Source of the DNA: Oikopleura dioica | Lineage: Eukaryota > Chordata > Appendicularia > Copelata > Oikopleuridae | Reading direction: 5' to 3' | Length of the DNA: 64,000 bases | NCBI GenBank assembly: GCA_907165135.1 | Contig: OU015569.1 | Coordinates: 4,898,001-4,962,000 of the forward strand | Part shown: one piece after another, positions 32,126-44,078 of the stretch | How positions within the stretch are numbered: the stretch's first letter is position 1 | Layout: each line of letters starts with the position of its first letter | Made by a program: the position numbers and the translations under genes | The notes under the pieces: generated by a model | What the model was told of the DNA's origin: nothing | What the model saw: only the letters and a program-made list of their open reading frames with translations | Database searches by the model: none

Positions 32126-35100
32126 ATGGAGTTCCGTGCTGTAAAACAGCCGGAGCAACGGATTGCCCTGACCGGTTGCGTGGCGATATCGAATGCCAAA
32201 TTCAGTTCCAACACTGCATTTAAAGTCAGGAAAGACAGCAAGACGTACTACTTTACCGGCATGCCGTCCAGTGTCCAGCAGAATGAGGTAATTTAGAGAA
32301 CATTCCCGTTCGAGAGCATTTCTTGACGGATTCTGTGTTTATCTCTGACAGAGTGGGGCGAGACATGATCACAGCGGGAAGTGATCTATCAAAAATACAT
32401 GTTGCAATTAATCAAACCGTGATCAATGTTTTTGGAACGGGAAGGAAGTTCGCTAGAAATGGGCGGTTAGATTCGCATTCATTCATCACGTTTGTTTCAG
32501 ATGGGCTTCTCTGGCGTGCAGCGCGAATTCCTCGGCCTGGCCGAAGTGGACAGCGTGACGGCGGAGGAGATCAGCGCGAGCAAGTTGGCGCAGGTTTACT
32601 CGATCACGCTCGAGATCGACTTCTACTCGCGCACTGTCACGAAGCAGTCATTCAATGCAGATGACTTCGCAGATGCCATCAAGAATAGCTTCAGCGGCGT
32701 TCTCCTCCAAGTCGGCCATTCCTTCCCCTTCAAGCACAATCAATCGCCCTTCTTCAGACTCACCGTCAAGGAGATCAAAACGCTCACTGCCGACAAGGGC
32801 TACAAATCGTCCAACGACAAACCAGGCCTTCTCAATCAAAATTCGTCCATCAAATTCCAGAGGAAGGCTGATTCGACACTGATACTCACTGGCTCCGCTG
32901 TCAGTGCCTCCGCCAATATCATCAATCCCGATTTCGACTTCTCTAAAGTCGGCATTGGCGGTCTCGATGATGAGTTCAAAGAGATCTTCCGACGAGCCTT
33001 TGCTTCGCGTATCTTCCCGCCAGATATTGTCGAAAAGATGGGAGGCAAACACGTGCGCGGTATTCTTCTTTACGGCCCTCCAGGTTGTGGTAAAACTCTT
33101 ATGGCGCGTAAGATCGGAAAGATGCTGAGCGCGCGCGAGCCAAAGATCGTCAACGGCCCCGAAATCTTGAACAAGTACGTCGGAGAGTCTGAAGCCAACA
33201 TCAGAAAGCTATTTGCCGAAGCAGAAGAGGAAGAGCAACGCTTAGGAACGTAGATAAAAAATCTCTCGCTCATATTTTCTCTTGTTTGATAGCTATTTCG
33301 AGCAATTTTGTATCGTGTGATTAGGGCCAAACTCAGGACTGCACATCATCATTTTCGATGAGCTGGACGCCATTTGCAAGCAGCGAGGCAATTCCGCTTC
33401 GTCGTCAGGCGTGCACGACACTGTCGTAAATCAGCTGCTTTCAAAAATCGATGGTGTCAACTCGCTTAATAATGTACTGATCATTGGAATGACCAATCGT
33501 CCTGATTTGATCGATGATGCGCTCAAGCGACCCGGTCGACTGGAAGTGCACAAGGAAATTGGCCTGCCCGATGAAGGCGGTCGCAAGCAAATTCTTGATA
33601 TTCATACGGAAAAGATGAGGACTAATCGGCTAATGGCGCCCGATGTCGACCTCGATCTGTTGGCTGCGAAAACGAAGAACTTCTCCGGAGCGGAAATCGA
33701 AGGTCTCGTTCGAGCAGCCCAGTCTTGTGCGTTCAACAGGTGAGCATCAAATATCTTTAGCTGTTTGATTTTACGCTCAAGGACTAAAGGTTGAAGATTC
33801 ATCATTTTTCATTTATGACCGCATAAATTTAATCCGATAGCACCAGGGAACGTCAAGAGACGTGCATCCGGGCCATCGTCAATTCGAGCTGGTTTTAACA
33901 ACATGAACTCTCGAGTAGACGTTCTGCGGCTTGATAGTATCGCCGTTCATGGAAAACGAGGGCACTCGGGCATGACACTTGCATTCACGAATTTGGAAGG
34001 GCGATTTTTAAGAACGGATAGTACACTTCCCGAGCACTAACTAACACTCCATTATCGGCTATAATTAAGAGCCTATTTGTCGACGGCTACGCCTGAACAA
34101 AGTTTAAGTACAAAACTTTTCTTAGGTGTACCTCCGGTGGAACAAAAGCCGAAATGGACGACGAAAAGATCAAGAATGTGCGTGTCGACATGAACGACTT
34201 CAACTACGCCTTCCAGAACGACATCAAGCCTGCCTTTGGTGTGAAGGATCAAGTGCTGCAGCAGTTCTTGGCGAACGGGATCGTCAACTGGGGCCACACT
34301 GATCGACTTTTATCCGATGGCATGGATTTGGCGAACACGGCCAAGAATGGCAAGCGCACGCACTTAGTGACCGCCTTGTTGGAGGGAGCTACGGGTGCGG
34401 GCAAATCCGCTCTCGCCGCAAAAATAGCCATGGATGCTGAATGCCCTTGCGTCCGGCTTATCAACCCACAGTCACTCATTGATCATGGCGAAGGTAGATT
34501 CCCTTCCCTTTTCGTTGAAATAAGCAATCGAATTCAGCTGGCAAATGTCAAGCTATCGTGCGCGCTTTCGAGGAAGCCCACAAATCCTCGCAGTCAGTAG
34601 TTGTCGTCGACGACATCGAACGACTCCTCGATTACAACCCAATCGGTCCTCGATTTTCCAACGCTGTCTGCCAGACGCTCCTTGTCCAACTTCGAGTAAA
34701 TCCTCCCAAGGGTCGACGATGTCTTGTTCTCGCTACATCCTCAAATAAGGAAGTTCTTCACAATATGGGTCTATTAGGTAGAACATCAGTGAAGCGAAAA
34801 GAGAATCATTTACGTTCATCTAGGTTGTTTTGATAAAATGCTTCACGTTCCAACGATGAGATCGTCCAGTCACGTGGCGCAAGCGCTTCAAGGTCTTGGT
34901 GGAGTGTCGGAGAGAGATATCTGTAAGTGACTGAAAAGACGAGAGTTTACTAACACTTGATTCAGCACAAATATCGACGGATATTGGCTCGAGAGAGCTT
35001 AGTTTGCCTATCAAAAGATTAATTCATGTGGCTGGTGTTGCTGAAACAACCTGCGGTTCCAAAGGTAAGTGCTTCTCAAAAAGCGCCCCGGTCTTACTTT

Positions 35101-35298
35101 TTGTCTAAAAGCTCTTTCCAGTACTCATCAGAATACTCGAATACTTTCTATTTTCAATTTATATGCTCTATCAAATTCTTTTAGAAAAGCATTCATTTTT
35201 ACTCACTTTTAGGTTTCGCGAATAAATTCATCTCTCTACTGGAAGAAGATGATTCACTGGCTGGCGCAGGATCGAACTTTTCAAGATCGAACTTTTAA
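32126..35298 (+). CDS. NSF: N-ethylmaleimide-sensitive factor
   Basis: Eight exons (32126-32287, 32501-33245, 33325-33739, 34126-34493, 34538-34777, 34824-34922, 34966-35064, 35213-35298), 737 residues against 744 in human. AAA+ ATPase that disassembles SNARE complexes with SNAP. N domain, then D1 with [50 protein letters not shown] and [12 protein letters not shown]2 with [39 protein letters not shown]2 Walker A is GATGAGKS where human has GPPHSGKT. Intron 2 (33246-33324) is GA-AG. Intron 3 (386 bases) is unusually long. Acceptor tgtttag precedes the ATG. Confidence 0.96.
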
Positions 35299-37018
35299 AC
35301 AGTCAATGTCCAATTTCATTGAACTCAAAACTGAAAAAAAAAGAAACACTATTAGCAGACTATTTGTCATTTTTTCTTCATAACTCTGAAAGTTCTCATA
35401 ATTTCGCCCTTTCCATTCTGAAAAACTACCAAACTACAAATGGACAAAAAAAATTATTCCGTGCAATATTATTCCTCGTCATTACTCGGTTCAACTTTCG
35501 ATTCAAGTCAATTACTCTTGTATCACTTTCAGAATGACTAAAAGAAATAAACGCCGATTTAGAAATGGGCTTATTTAACCCCTTCAAGGCTTTATTTCTT
35601 TTTCATCAAGGTTAGTCTTCTTCCGTGACATCATTTATCTTATCCGTTAAAGTTCTTTTCCTACAATTAGACGACCCTATTTCTAGGTAAATTTGATCTC
35701 ATATCATCGAAAAGTAGACAAATAATGAGAAATGAATGTCTAAAAAATAAGCTAAAAGGCAATTCCCGTCCATTAATTTGAAATAACATGGACCACAACA
35801 ATTTCCGTATTTAGGAAATCGTCGGTCAAGCCAGATGATCGGCACCGCCTAGTACATGTTTCCAGCACTGGCCGAGAATGCCACGCATTTCCGATTTCAG
35901 GGAATCTAACCAGCCACAAGCGCCCGTGTCACGCTAGAATTGTCCCTTCTCAAGCCGCTAAAAATCGTCGAGCTCCTTCTAAGTGGATGTGAAAAAAAGC
36001 TGGCGAGTAGTGCGGCAGAACGTCACGGTCATGTTATTAGCACGTTTTAAAACGACGCAGCTGCTTTTGCGTTATGTTCTCTATACAGGTACATTTAGAG
36101 AGCGTACTTGCCCTTCTGTAAGCACCCTTCTCAGTCTCTATTTCAACTTTAAACAAACGAGTTATTAACTTTCAAACTATTCCAAATGCAAATAAATTGC
36201 TTCTTTCAAATCTAAAAAAAAAACAGAATTTCAAAATTCTTCCGAAGAAACTTTGAAAATGTCGATGATTACACTGATGATGAGCAATTAGACAAGTGCC
36301 CGCAATCGCACTGGTCGCAGGATCGATTAAAAATGCATGTATCGTAATTATACTCCTAGCTAAATAATTATTACGAGACGAAAGACTGAACACCGTGTTT
36401 CCAGTTTGTTGGAGCTTTGTCATCGCACCCCGAAATAAACAGGCGAACAAGTATTCACACTCATTGATAATTATTATTACGCAGCTCTTAATTAGTTAAA
36501 ATGCAATTCCACGCGCACCTATCATCTGCAGGTTCATAAAGAACTGCGGTGTAATATTTAAAAATCATTTGAAATGGTTATGTTGCGAAGCCGCTTTTGA
36601 TTTAGGCTCTTTTGAACATGACTCAGGTTTTCTTCACAGGTTGCCGAGCCCCAACTTTGAATTTGCCTGTGATTGATAATGCCGCATTTTGTGTAAGAAT
36701 GCAAACAAGGCAACAGACTGAGCATAATTGGTTGAACGAGCTTATAATTGTTCAATTAGAATTGCCTGTTGTTATCACTTTGGGAAATATTATAATTGCT
36801 CTTTGTGGTAGCATTAAAATAAAAGTGGAAATTATCAAATAAACGAGTGTTTAGGTCAATTAAATGCAGCTCAGACCGTTTTCTTATTACGTGTAAATAA
36901 AAGACAAGCGAGGTAGGCTACTAGGCGAGTATTTAGACTGCTGTTTTTAGTCAAGCCCTGGACAATTAAAGAGAGGAAATTGAAAATCGTTCCACGACGT
37001 TTATAAGAGTCCGTGGTC
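35299..37018. other. Gene-poor stretch
   Basis: NSF 3' flank with AATAAA near 35546, then AT-rich DNA. 35860-35990 has a short minus-strand open stretch without splice support. 36592-36655 holds a copy of the dispersed repeat. TTTATAAGAG at 36999-37008 could be a TATA box. Confidence 0.5.
36592..36655 (+). repeat. Dispersed repeat, copy at 36.6 kb
   Basis: GAAGCCGCTTTTG, then GACTCAGGTTTTC and ACAGGTTGCCGAGC. Shares order and spacing with copies at 63.0 and 63.9 kb. Confidence 0.65.
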
Positions 37019-37441
37019 ATGTTTTGGCTATTGAGAGTAAATACCGGACTGCTGGAAAAATGCACAAAGCCAACAATTTGCTTGTTTCTTTTTCCAAACT
37101 ACCCATTAAATGGCGTTGGGCAACGGAATCAACACAAATATCCGCCGTGGACAAGTTAACGGTCAACCTCAAGCCATTGTCGTTTCTCTGCGAGTTCAGA
37201 TTGGTACGGCTCCAAATTCAAGCTATCGTTATTCATTTTGAACTCGAAAGAAAAGTCCTCTTTAAAAGCAGTCAATTTTAGCTTTTTTGAAAGTCTCTTT
37301 TACGAAAATTACGCGCGCAAGAATAGCTTCGAAAATATAATCCCAAATTACGGAGGATACGTTCCCCGAACGACGGCAACTGTAGGAATAAGCTCATTAA
37401 TTACAACAAGTTTCTCCTTAGTGATATTTTTGCTATACTAG
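37019..37441 (+). CDS. Candidate surface protein with C-terminal hydrophobic anchor
   Basis: Two exons (37019-37154, 37200-37441; 45-base GT-AG intron) give 125 residues in one frame: MFWLLRVNTGLLEKCTK at the start, NWYGSKFKLSLFILNSK after the intron, then NIIPNYGGYVPRTTATVG and a hydrophobic end (SSLITTSFSLVIFLLY). The tail is that of a GPI-anchored or type I membrane protein. All three frames are partly open here, but only this splice removes the stop. The true start may lie upstream. Family unknown. Confidence 0.4.
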
Positions 37442-38936
37442 TAGGTGGAATAGTGTGTTACATCATCTCTTATTAGTCTTTTTAAAACTGGCTTTTTTGG
37501 CAAAATATTTATTGAGCAACAACGCATTCGAAGATCTCCTTTCTGTTTTTTTTTTATTTTTGATTTTAATTAGATTTCAGAAGAATATAAAACAGGGAGA
37601 AATCGAATTGGGTAGAATCTAACGCACAGCTTCTTATTGAAAACGCACGTTATTCACGAAGGTAATGAGAAAAATATTCAGCCACGGGGAATTCGGACTG
37701 AAGAATTCCTTTGAAGATTCTACAGTGCGATTTGTACAAGTAATAGAACTGTATCTTAAGTGTCCTTTAGAAGAGAAAGAAGCGATGGTTCTTGAATTCC
37801 AGGATGTATTGCCGAGCGATTAAACACTGAAAGTAGAAGTGACTATCCACCATTCTGTTTTCTCCCGTGGTCATTAGAGAGATGCCTTTATTTTCCTTTA
37901 CAAAAAGAAAGATTAGTGTTAGGATTAACCAACAACCCTAACCTCAACCCTTACTCATTTTTATGAAGCCCGACAGTGCAATTTTTACCTGTAGAAAAGT
38001 TTGAATCAGCATTCCAACAAAGACAGATCCCGTGTCAAAGCTTGAGAAGACTTCTTTTTTTCCGGGGATGGGAGATAGTTCCTCTTGAGTTTGCGGCAAT
38101 TCTTTTTACTTGTAGTAATTTGTCAAACTATAAAAATTGAATTTAAAGAAGGCGTTTAGGTTCATTTAGGAGCTACACACTTAGACTCGCAAAGAATAAT
38201 CTACCGTAGTTTTTTTTTAATACGGAGAGTTTCTTGGATGAAAGAAACGGGCGAAAATGAAATGTGTGATTAACCGCTGCTCGCGAAGGGTCAACGATCT
38301 ACTCCGAATATCTAAGTATCGTGTCTTTTGCAGGAACGGCCTCAATTTGAGCACGTTTTTGGCTGGCCATTACTTGCATTCAAAAACTAGTTACTTCCTC
38401 GTCAAAGGGAGCAGAATCATTATTTTTTCTTAAAAAATATTCATGAACTTTTAACTTTATTTTCAGAAGAGTCGAGAAATTATCAGTTTAGCTATGTCTT
38501 CTTCAGGTCCTAAGTTATAAATTTTCAAGAGAAACGAATTCGAAATAATCAAGAGCTAATAAGATGCCCGATCGGAGTGATGATAGAAATTGTATGTTGA
38601 GAACTTTCTCAACACAGTAGTAAATCGGGCATTCTATTTCGAATAGACTATTTGAAAGTTAATTTCGGATACTAATGCGCAACACTATCACAACGTGGCT
38701 GTCATAGTGCTCGAGTCAATTAATAATAACTGTTTTCATCCCTTTGCCTATCGAACGCGCGTATTTGGCTCTTCCCTCTTTGTTGGATTAGACTGTAAGC
38801 CACACAAAACGGAACTCAAAAGTTGTTTCATATCTTAGATCATAAGTTTGAAAATCAATTTTGCCCGATTTCTGCCGAAAAAGAATAATATTAAAAAGAA
38901 TAGAAGTGAAAGTATGTTAGAAGGCTGTAGCAGATT
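37442..38936. other. Gene-poor stretch
   Basis: AT-rich with long T runs; no exon pair or RNA gene that I can support. Confidence 0.5.
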
Positions 38937-39220
38937 CTAATCCTTAGCGATTATGTTGGCGATGAGGAAGATTATGGTCACCAGGGCGGAAATCGACTGA
39001 ATAGAGTGGAGCCCTCGTTCAATCTGCGGTGAGCGGCAGCACGGCCCGTTGTATATTCCCAGAAGAAGAATAAAACTTGCAAAAGCTGATTTTAGAAAAC
39101 TCACTAGGATTCAAGCGGCCGCGGCGCTACTTGTTAACGTGGTTCGTTATCGATGCTTGATTTGATTATCTGATGAGTTGGGTAAAAAGATCTCCTACTG
39201 TGAGGCAAAGTACAGCGACC
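38937..39220 (-). CDS. Candidate membrane protein, C-terminal exons
   Basis: Minus-strand exons 39139-39220 and 38937-39085 with a 53-base GT-AG intron: GRCTLPHSRRSFYPTHQIIK, then a hydrophobic FASFILLLGIYNG, a cysteine pair, and SALVTIIFLIANIIAKD at the C-terminus. Two membrane segments. Upstream the same frame contains ATG AGT AGG and continues to a TGA at 39221-39223 directly before GRC, so either a further exon, a non-canonical splice or readthrough supplies the start. TATA-like CTATAAAC on the minus strand near 39430-39440. No family recognised. Confidence 0.4.
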
Positions 39221-39756
39221 TCAGTTGGTGGAAATTTTCATTATAACGGGCTCGGTGTTTCTTCCCCTACTCATTCTTCTTTTCAAAATGAAACTTCATC
39301 TTCAATGGCTCTTTCATTCGTTCAGACGCGAATATGAAGTCAGAAATTTAATCTGTTACTGATTAAATAAAATTATATACAAAATAAATCTAGTTGGACT
39401 AGTATGTTCGAATTAAAAAGTTCGCGAGCTGTTTATAGCGCGCAGCACAAAACATATCTATCTAGCAAAAGTCTTATATAAATCGCATTGTGGGTGAAAA
39501 TATTGAAGTCAACTTTAACCCGTGAATTGCAAAAAGCAGGGAGTATGGGACTTCGTCATTTTATAACGAAATAAGACCGCTTGGAGTTTGGAATGAAAAC
39601 TAAGTCTAGATGGAAATGTTGGCAAAATCGACTCCGCCCGATCGACCAGGAGCCCTTATCTAATTAAGGGTGACTCATAATCCGCCCTTAAAAACTGTCA
39701 TTTCTGTCATTCTTAAAATTCTTCTAAAAGAAAAAGAAAAGATATCAATTCCAAGC
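39221..39756. promoter_or_regulatory. Probable promoter region of the 38.9 kb minus-strand gene
   Basis: Minus-strand GCGCGCTATAAACAGC near 39430-39442 is the best TATA box of this region. Three ATGs follow on the minus strand (39.24-39.32 kb). Nothing else recognised. Confidence 0.35.
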
Positions 39757-39989
39757 ATGTGCCAGAGCGCTGCCTGTTTCCGCGAAATTCATCTGTCAAT
39801 TATGGAAGCCGAAGTCAACGAGAAAGAGTTCCACTTATGCGAGGCCATTCCACAGCTCATCAGATATCGTCAAACCGCGTGCTATTTTGATCATGACATT
39901 CTGCTTAGTGAAGCACGTGATGCTTACATGCCGACAGTAATTATGCCATTTTCAATTTTAAATTTTCAAAACAGCTAATCAGCATTTGA
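39757..39989 (+). CDS. Hypothetical 64-residue protein
   Basis: Two exons (39757-39936, 39975-39989; 38-base GT-AG intron). MCQSAACFREIHLSIMEAEV, then NEKEFHLCEAIPQLIRYRQT and DHDILLSEARDAYMPTLISI. Codon pattern is coding-like and differs from flanking DNA. Upstream the frame stays open to 39670. Reading through the intron also gives a short end, so the C-terminus is uncertain. No family recognised. Confidence 0.45.
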
Positions 39990-40756
39990 GCGGTTCATTA
40001 TTAGGGTGATTTTATGATTTCATTAATAATCACTAATTAGTCTAAATTTGCGATTAATATTAAACTTGAGAATGTTAATCGCTCCTTTGGAATGATAGTA
40101 CCTTGCTACTATCATTATGTGGAGCTCAAATTAACTAGCAAGACAAAATCGTAATTCGAAGTCTAATAAATTATCACTAATAATACACTTCCTTTGTAGG
40201 TCGAGCTAGCGAGAAATAATGGTATTGACAAGAAAAATATTGAATTGGTTGATCAGAAGGAGTTTTGAAAATAAGCGACACGACAGATCAAAATTTCCGT
40301 CAATGATTTGAGTTGATTAACCTATCAGCCACTTCTTTGACGCAAAAAAAGCGCTGCCGAGTGCGATTTCCGGCGAATGTTACGAGTGCGTAAATTCAGA
40401 CTGTCAGTGGCTGACGCAATTAAAAGGAGAAAGTTCAGCTCTCGGCCCTTGATGCGAATAAAACGATCTTTCGAAACGGGCTTTTCCACACATTTTTTTC
40501 GTTCACAGTTTCCATTTTGCGCCCTCGACCTCGGCCTGGCAGGTGAACGTGCGTAATTACAAAGTAAAAAAGTCCCTTTCCTGCGAGTAGAATAATCCAA
40601 CCGTCCAGCCGCTCGTGAAGATTTCCGCCGTACTGTGTTTCTCCACTAGCAACCTTTTTTTTCAGTTGACAAAAGTGCTAATACGAGTGTCAATTGTCAA
40701 AAACGCAGAGCAGAAAGTTTGAAATTTTAAGGAATTGAATACTCTTTTTCTGAAAA
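39990..40756. other. Intergenic
   Basis: AT-rich to 40320. A minus-strand frame over 40325-40600 is Arg/Lys-rich without splice or start support; probably the upstream region of the 40.76 kb gene. Confidence 0.4.
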
Positions 40757-41334
40757 ATGTTGAAGTTGAGAGAGTCAAAAGAAGACAAAGAAGCTAGAAT
40801 GAAGAGCGAAATCGACAAAATGAATCGCGAAATAGCTCAATTGAAGATGCACAATGATTTGAAAGCATCCGGCCTGGAAAAGTATAAAAAAGGAATCGAC
40901 AGAATGCACGGTGTTTTGGCTGAACATGATCAGGAAAAGAGCTAAATTTCTTTCCTCGAATTTCTGGCTCTAAAAAAAAAGCTATTCAAATGAAAACTCA
41001 AAAGAAGGAAAAAAAGCTCTTACTAAAGGAATATCAAATTCTTGAGCAGCACATAGACAAAGCTGCCGACAAAGGGGGCGAAAAACTCGGTGCAAACTCG
41101 TCAAAGTCGATTCTAGCGCCAGAAGTAGTGCGCTATCCGAGAGTGAAAGAAGACGAGCCAAAGACAAAAATCAAGCTTCGACTTGTCAGTGGCGAAACTA
41201 AGGTGCTAGAAGTGAACACAGCGGATAAAGTCGAAATCGTCAGGAAATTTATGGCTCAATTTTGTGCAGGGGAGTTTTTGATGATGTCAGGAAATGGATT
41301 GTACGCTTTCGTTTTTTTAATGGTTCGTTCTTAA
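40757..41334 (+). CDS. Coiled-coil protein with ubiquitin-like (UBX-like) C-terminus
   Basis: Two exons (40757-40910, 40982-41334; 71-base GT-AG intron), 168 residues. Residues 1-80 form one charged helix (MLKLRESKEDKEARMKSEID, EIAQLKMHNDLKAS, KTQKKEKKLLLKEYQILEQH). The last 55 residues contain TKIKLRLVSGETKVLEVNTA then DKVEIVRKFM, the beta-turn-beta-helix start of UBX domains such as those of p97 cofactors. The remaining strands are short (GEFLMMSGNG), so the fold is truncated or a 3' exon is missed. The splice joins the helix in phase. UBX assignment is inference from pattern. Confidence 0.5.
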
Positions 41335-41729
41335 TCTGGATCGGGACTAGCATCTGCTGATATCCCGCTGAAACGGTCACTCTTGCGTGCCCTCATGCGA
41401 CAAGTAGTCATATAAAAGCGCAGGAAATTTAAGTTTCACAAAAAATATTCGGAATAAAATGTAGCTTTTATATTTTCATTTTCTCATTCTTCAATATCAA
41501 ACTAAAATAAAAACTAAGCAAACTCTGGACTAAAAATTTCATGAGAGAATGAATTGAAAATAGTGGAATTAGAAAGCAATTAAGTTCGTATTTATACAAT
41601 CCATTTAATCAGGCTTCCCGATGCGCCCGCTGGATGCCTCTCAAACCATTTCTGAAGCGAGGCTAATTAACGGAAGCGTTGTCCAAAAACTTCAATAATA
41701 AAAGTTGTGTTTCGACTGCAAACGAGCAT
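41335..41729. other. Intergenic between convergent small genes
   Basis: AATAAA near 41453 for the plus-strand gene. Nothing else recognised. Confidence 0.5.
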
Positions 41730-42110
41730 CTAACGTAGCGCTGTTTTTGACTCAACAATTGCTTTCGATTTCAACTGCTCCCTGTAGTCCAGAAAGATGC
41801 CGACCATCCACATCAGTACATACAGTGTGGCGATGCTCTGTCCAAGCATCAGCAGAATAAAGTCTGAAAGAAAAGAATTCTTCTTTATTTTCTTAGTTTT
41901 TTTATAATAATAAGCGTTTTTTTTCTAAAAAAACGGATGTCATTAATAAATGGGTTCCTTTATGAAGTCCCCATCAAAAGTGATTTCTGATGAATATATG
42001 GAGACATCCTAGGCAAAGTTTCCTCCTAAATCTGTACCCTCTATTTTTATTATAATTTATAGAATATCTAACTTACAGAGTGAATATTTGCATTCTTCTC
42101 TAAGCGTCAT
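41730..42110 (-). CDS. 55-residue single-pass membrane microprotein
   Basis: Two exons on the minus strand (42077-42110, 41730-41863; 213-base GT-AG intron with consensus gtaagt). MTLREECKYSLYFILLMLGQ, then SIATLYVLMWMVGIFLDYRE and a polar tail ending ESKTALR. One 25-residue hydrophobic helix between charged ends, as in small integral membrane proteins. A pyrimidine run and cgag lie upstream of the ATG, suitable as a trans-splice acceptor; the frame is also open upstream (AISEVFER). Neither exon alone would be found by length-based ORF calling. Family unknown. Confidence 0.5.
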
Positions 42111-42840
42111 CCTTTCAAAAACTTCCGATATTGCCTCGAAAATAAGAAAAAAAAGAAAGTCCTAAATTCTATAATCTCATGATGCACAAAAGCAAATATA
42201 ACCTCTATAAAATGGGAATAGCTCAAATATAAAAATCGCCCAGTCCTAGTTTCTTCGTAGGCAGTCCCTAGCGATACCGTTTTGAAGAAGAGGATGCGTC
42301 TTCTATAAAAAGACGGAAAAGTTCATTAGAAATAAATAAAACTCGTGTGCTCTTTATTTTGCAGTATATTTGGGATTGAAACACCCCGAGAGCTCGCGGA
42401 ATATTTAATTTTATTTTTGAAAACGTAATCTCCCATTTGCGCCCAAAACATTAAAGACGGAAAAAGGGGGATACCGCTGTTTTCGGATGCTGAGTGATAT
42501 TTATTTTTAACTTCGTAAGAGAAGACTGGACAGTAAAGCCCGCCATATCCGCCCGGTACCGCCTTAATCATTTACAGTAGAATCTCTGTACGCGAAATTG
42601 CGAAATTAATTTGGTGAAAGCTCGCGGCTGGGCTTGGCAACCTGTGAAGTAAACCTGAGTCAGGTTTCGAAAGATCCAGTGGCTTTTGATCTTTCAGACC
42701 CTGCCTCAAGTTTTCTACATGGCTTGCCGAGCTGAGTCCTAGAGAGACTTTGTTATTTAACGAAATAAGTCGATTGTTTTCGACTTTTTCCAAGAAATGG
42801 AAAAAATTCTCTAGAACTTTTGTTGATATCAGGGCTGAAG
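42111..42840. other. Upstream region of duplicated membrane-protein exon, copy 1
   Basis: Contains a reverse copy of the dispersed repeat (about 42619-42662: GGCAACCTGTG, then CCTGAGTCAGG). The conserved inverted-duplication arm starts near 42762 (AGTCGATTGTTTTCGAC). A first exon for the membrane protein was not found. Confidence 0.45.
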
Positions 42841-43030
42841 AGCTCATTCAATCAGATTCGAGTCCGAACTTTTTCGGTCCGCAAAAGATCCAAAAAAAGT
42901 AAGTTTCAATACTCTTATAATCGCAGTGCCTGTAATTCTGCTTTTAGTCGTCGAAGAATCTTCAATACCAGAAAGAATCGGAAAGCCCGATTCTTCTGTC
43001 GGATCTACTGAGCTTCTGAAACACTTCTGA
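42841..43030 (+). CDS. Duplicated membrane-protein 3' exon, copy 1 (partial)
   Basis: Frame following an AG at 42839-42840: AHSIRFESELFRSAKDPKK, then membrane segment VSFNTLIIAVPVILLLVV, then EESSIPERIGKPDSSVGSTE and LLKHF. An inverted copy lies at 44480-44669. Between the copies the changes fall mainly at third positions (TTT/TTC, GCA/GCG, CTG/CTA) with two replacements, the pattern of a protein under selection. The apparent gtaagt...ttttag inside is in frame and encodes the membrane helix, so I read it as coding. No ATG; an upstream exon is missing or lost. Confidence 0.45.
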
Positions 43031-43611
43031 CCAGCCAGCAACTTCGGAAAACGAAGTCGTCCACGAACTGTTCTCCAAGCCTGAATAAAATCAATTTTAA
43101 CTAAATTTTAATAAATGTGTCGTTTACTTGAGAAACATGCGGTCGTTTTGAGTGCTAGAAGTAGCTTTAGAATTAAGTAGTGAGGCGTGACGTAGATGGG
43201 AAAGTATCGGGGGTGTCTGTAGTCTTGGCCCGTTTTTCTTAGGTTTTCTACACAGGTTGTCGGGTTTTCATGGCTTTTGAGGTTACTTCAGATTTTTCAA
43301 AAAATAGCAAGGTCGTCTAGACAATGTTTCTTGAGCTCATCTGTTGTTGTGAGGGCGTTATTTGCATTTCTTTGCTCACTCTCCGAAAATAATGAACTCT
43401 CAAAAATCAGCACGAATAAAATGAATTTTAATCCCATCCTTTGCGATGCTTCAGGTTCGCTGAGGCTGAGCTTGAGCTGAAGCAACCTACATAATGTAGA
43501 AAATCTAAGTCGTGGTTAGAAAGATCTTCGATCGAAGTTAAGAGCGTTACTCAGGGTTAGGGCTACACGTGGGTTACTTCCAGCCCTTTTTTTGGTGTTT
43601 TTTGAGTTCGG

Positions 43612-43774
43612 AAGGGGTTCGCGCGAACGCAGAACCCCACTATCAGAAATTGTGACGGACACTCCACCGATTTGGCAAAGAGATACAGGTCAGCCGCGCC
43701 GGTGTGCAATGGTACGGCCTCGCCATAAGGGAACCCCCTACTTGATCGAGGTTACCCTCCGCCCAGGTAAGTAT
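43612..43774 (-). ncRNA. U1: U1 spliceosomal snRNA
   Basis: Minus-strand sequence of 163 nt starting ATACTTACCTGG, the invariant U1 5' end that pairs with 5' splice sites. It then follows the U1 order: a first stem-loop (loop around GATCAAGTAGG, where I recall vertebrates having GATCACGAAGG), GGCGAGGCCGTACC, the U1A-binding loop ATTGCACACCGG, a long stem III, an Sm-like site (AATTTCTG) and the 3' hairpin GTTCTGCGTTCGCGCG with CCCC. All parts are in the right order and length. It sits between the arms of an inverted duplication. Confidence 0.93.
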
Positions 43775-44078
43775 GCGTTGCTCGGGGCGCGCTGAATATC
43801 GGTACTCGACGGGCCAACGCGCGCTTATGGTTTCTACATGGGGCGCTTCAGCCAATCAAATCGATCACACTCCAGCTGGGGAGATGAAATAAGTTATTTC
43901 AAATAACGAAGTTGCTCATTAACATTTACTAGAAATGGTAAGGTTGTAATTTGTCTTTTAATCGTGAACGAGCAAGTATCGTAGTCAACGATTAGCGATA
44001 AGCAAGGATTACTCTAGAATTTAAGAAAAAAAAACGCATTTACGTTCTACTTCTATTCTTGCAAAAAACCAAAAGATT

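Noticed and set aside
40325-40600. Minus-strand Arg/Lys-rich frame of 91 residues
   Set aside because: No start, splice site or neighbour support; lies where the promoter of the 40.76 kb gene should be.
42844-43041. Minus-strand frame opposite the duplicated membrane exon (and 44469-44666)
   Set aside because: Shadow of the plus-strand frame: changes between copies are silent in the other frame, not in this one.
43592-43795. Plus- and minus-strand frames over 43.6-43.86 kb
   Set aside because: They lie on the U1 snRNA gene, which explains the GC-rich sequence.
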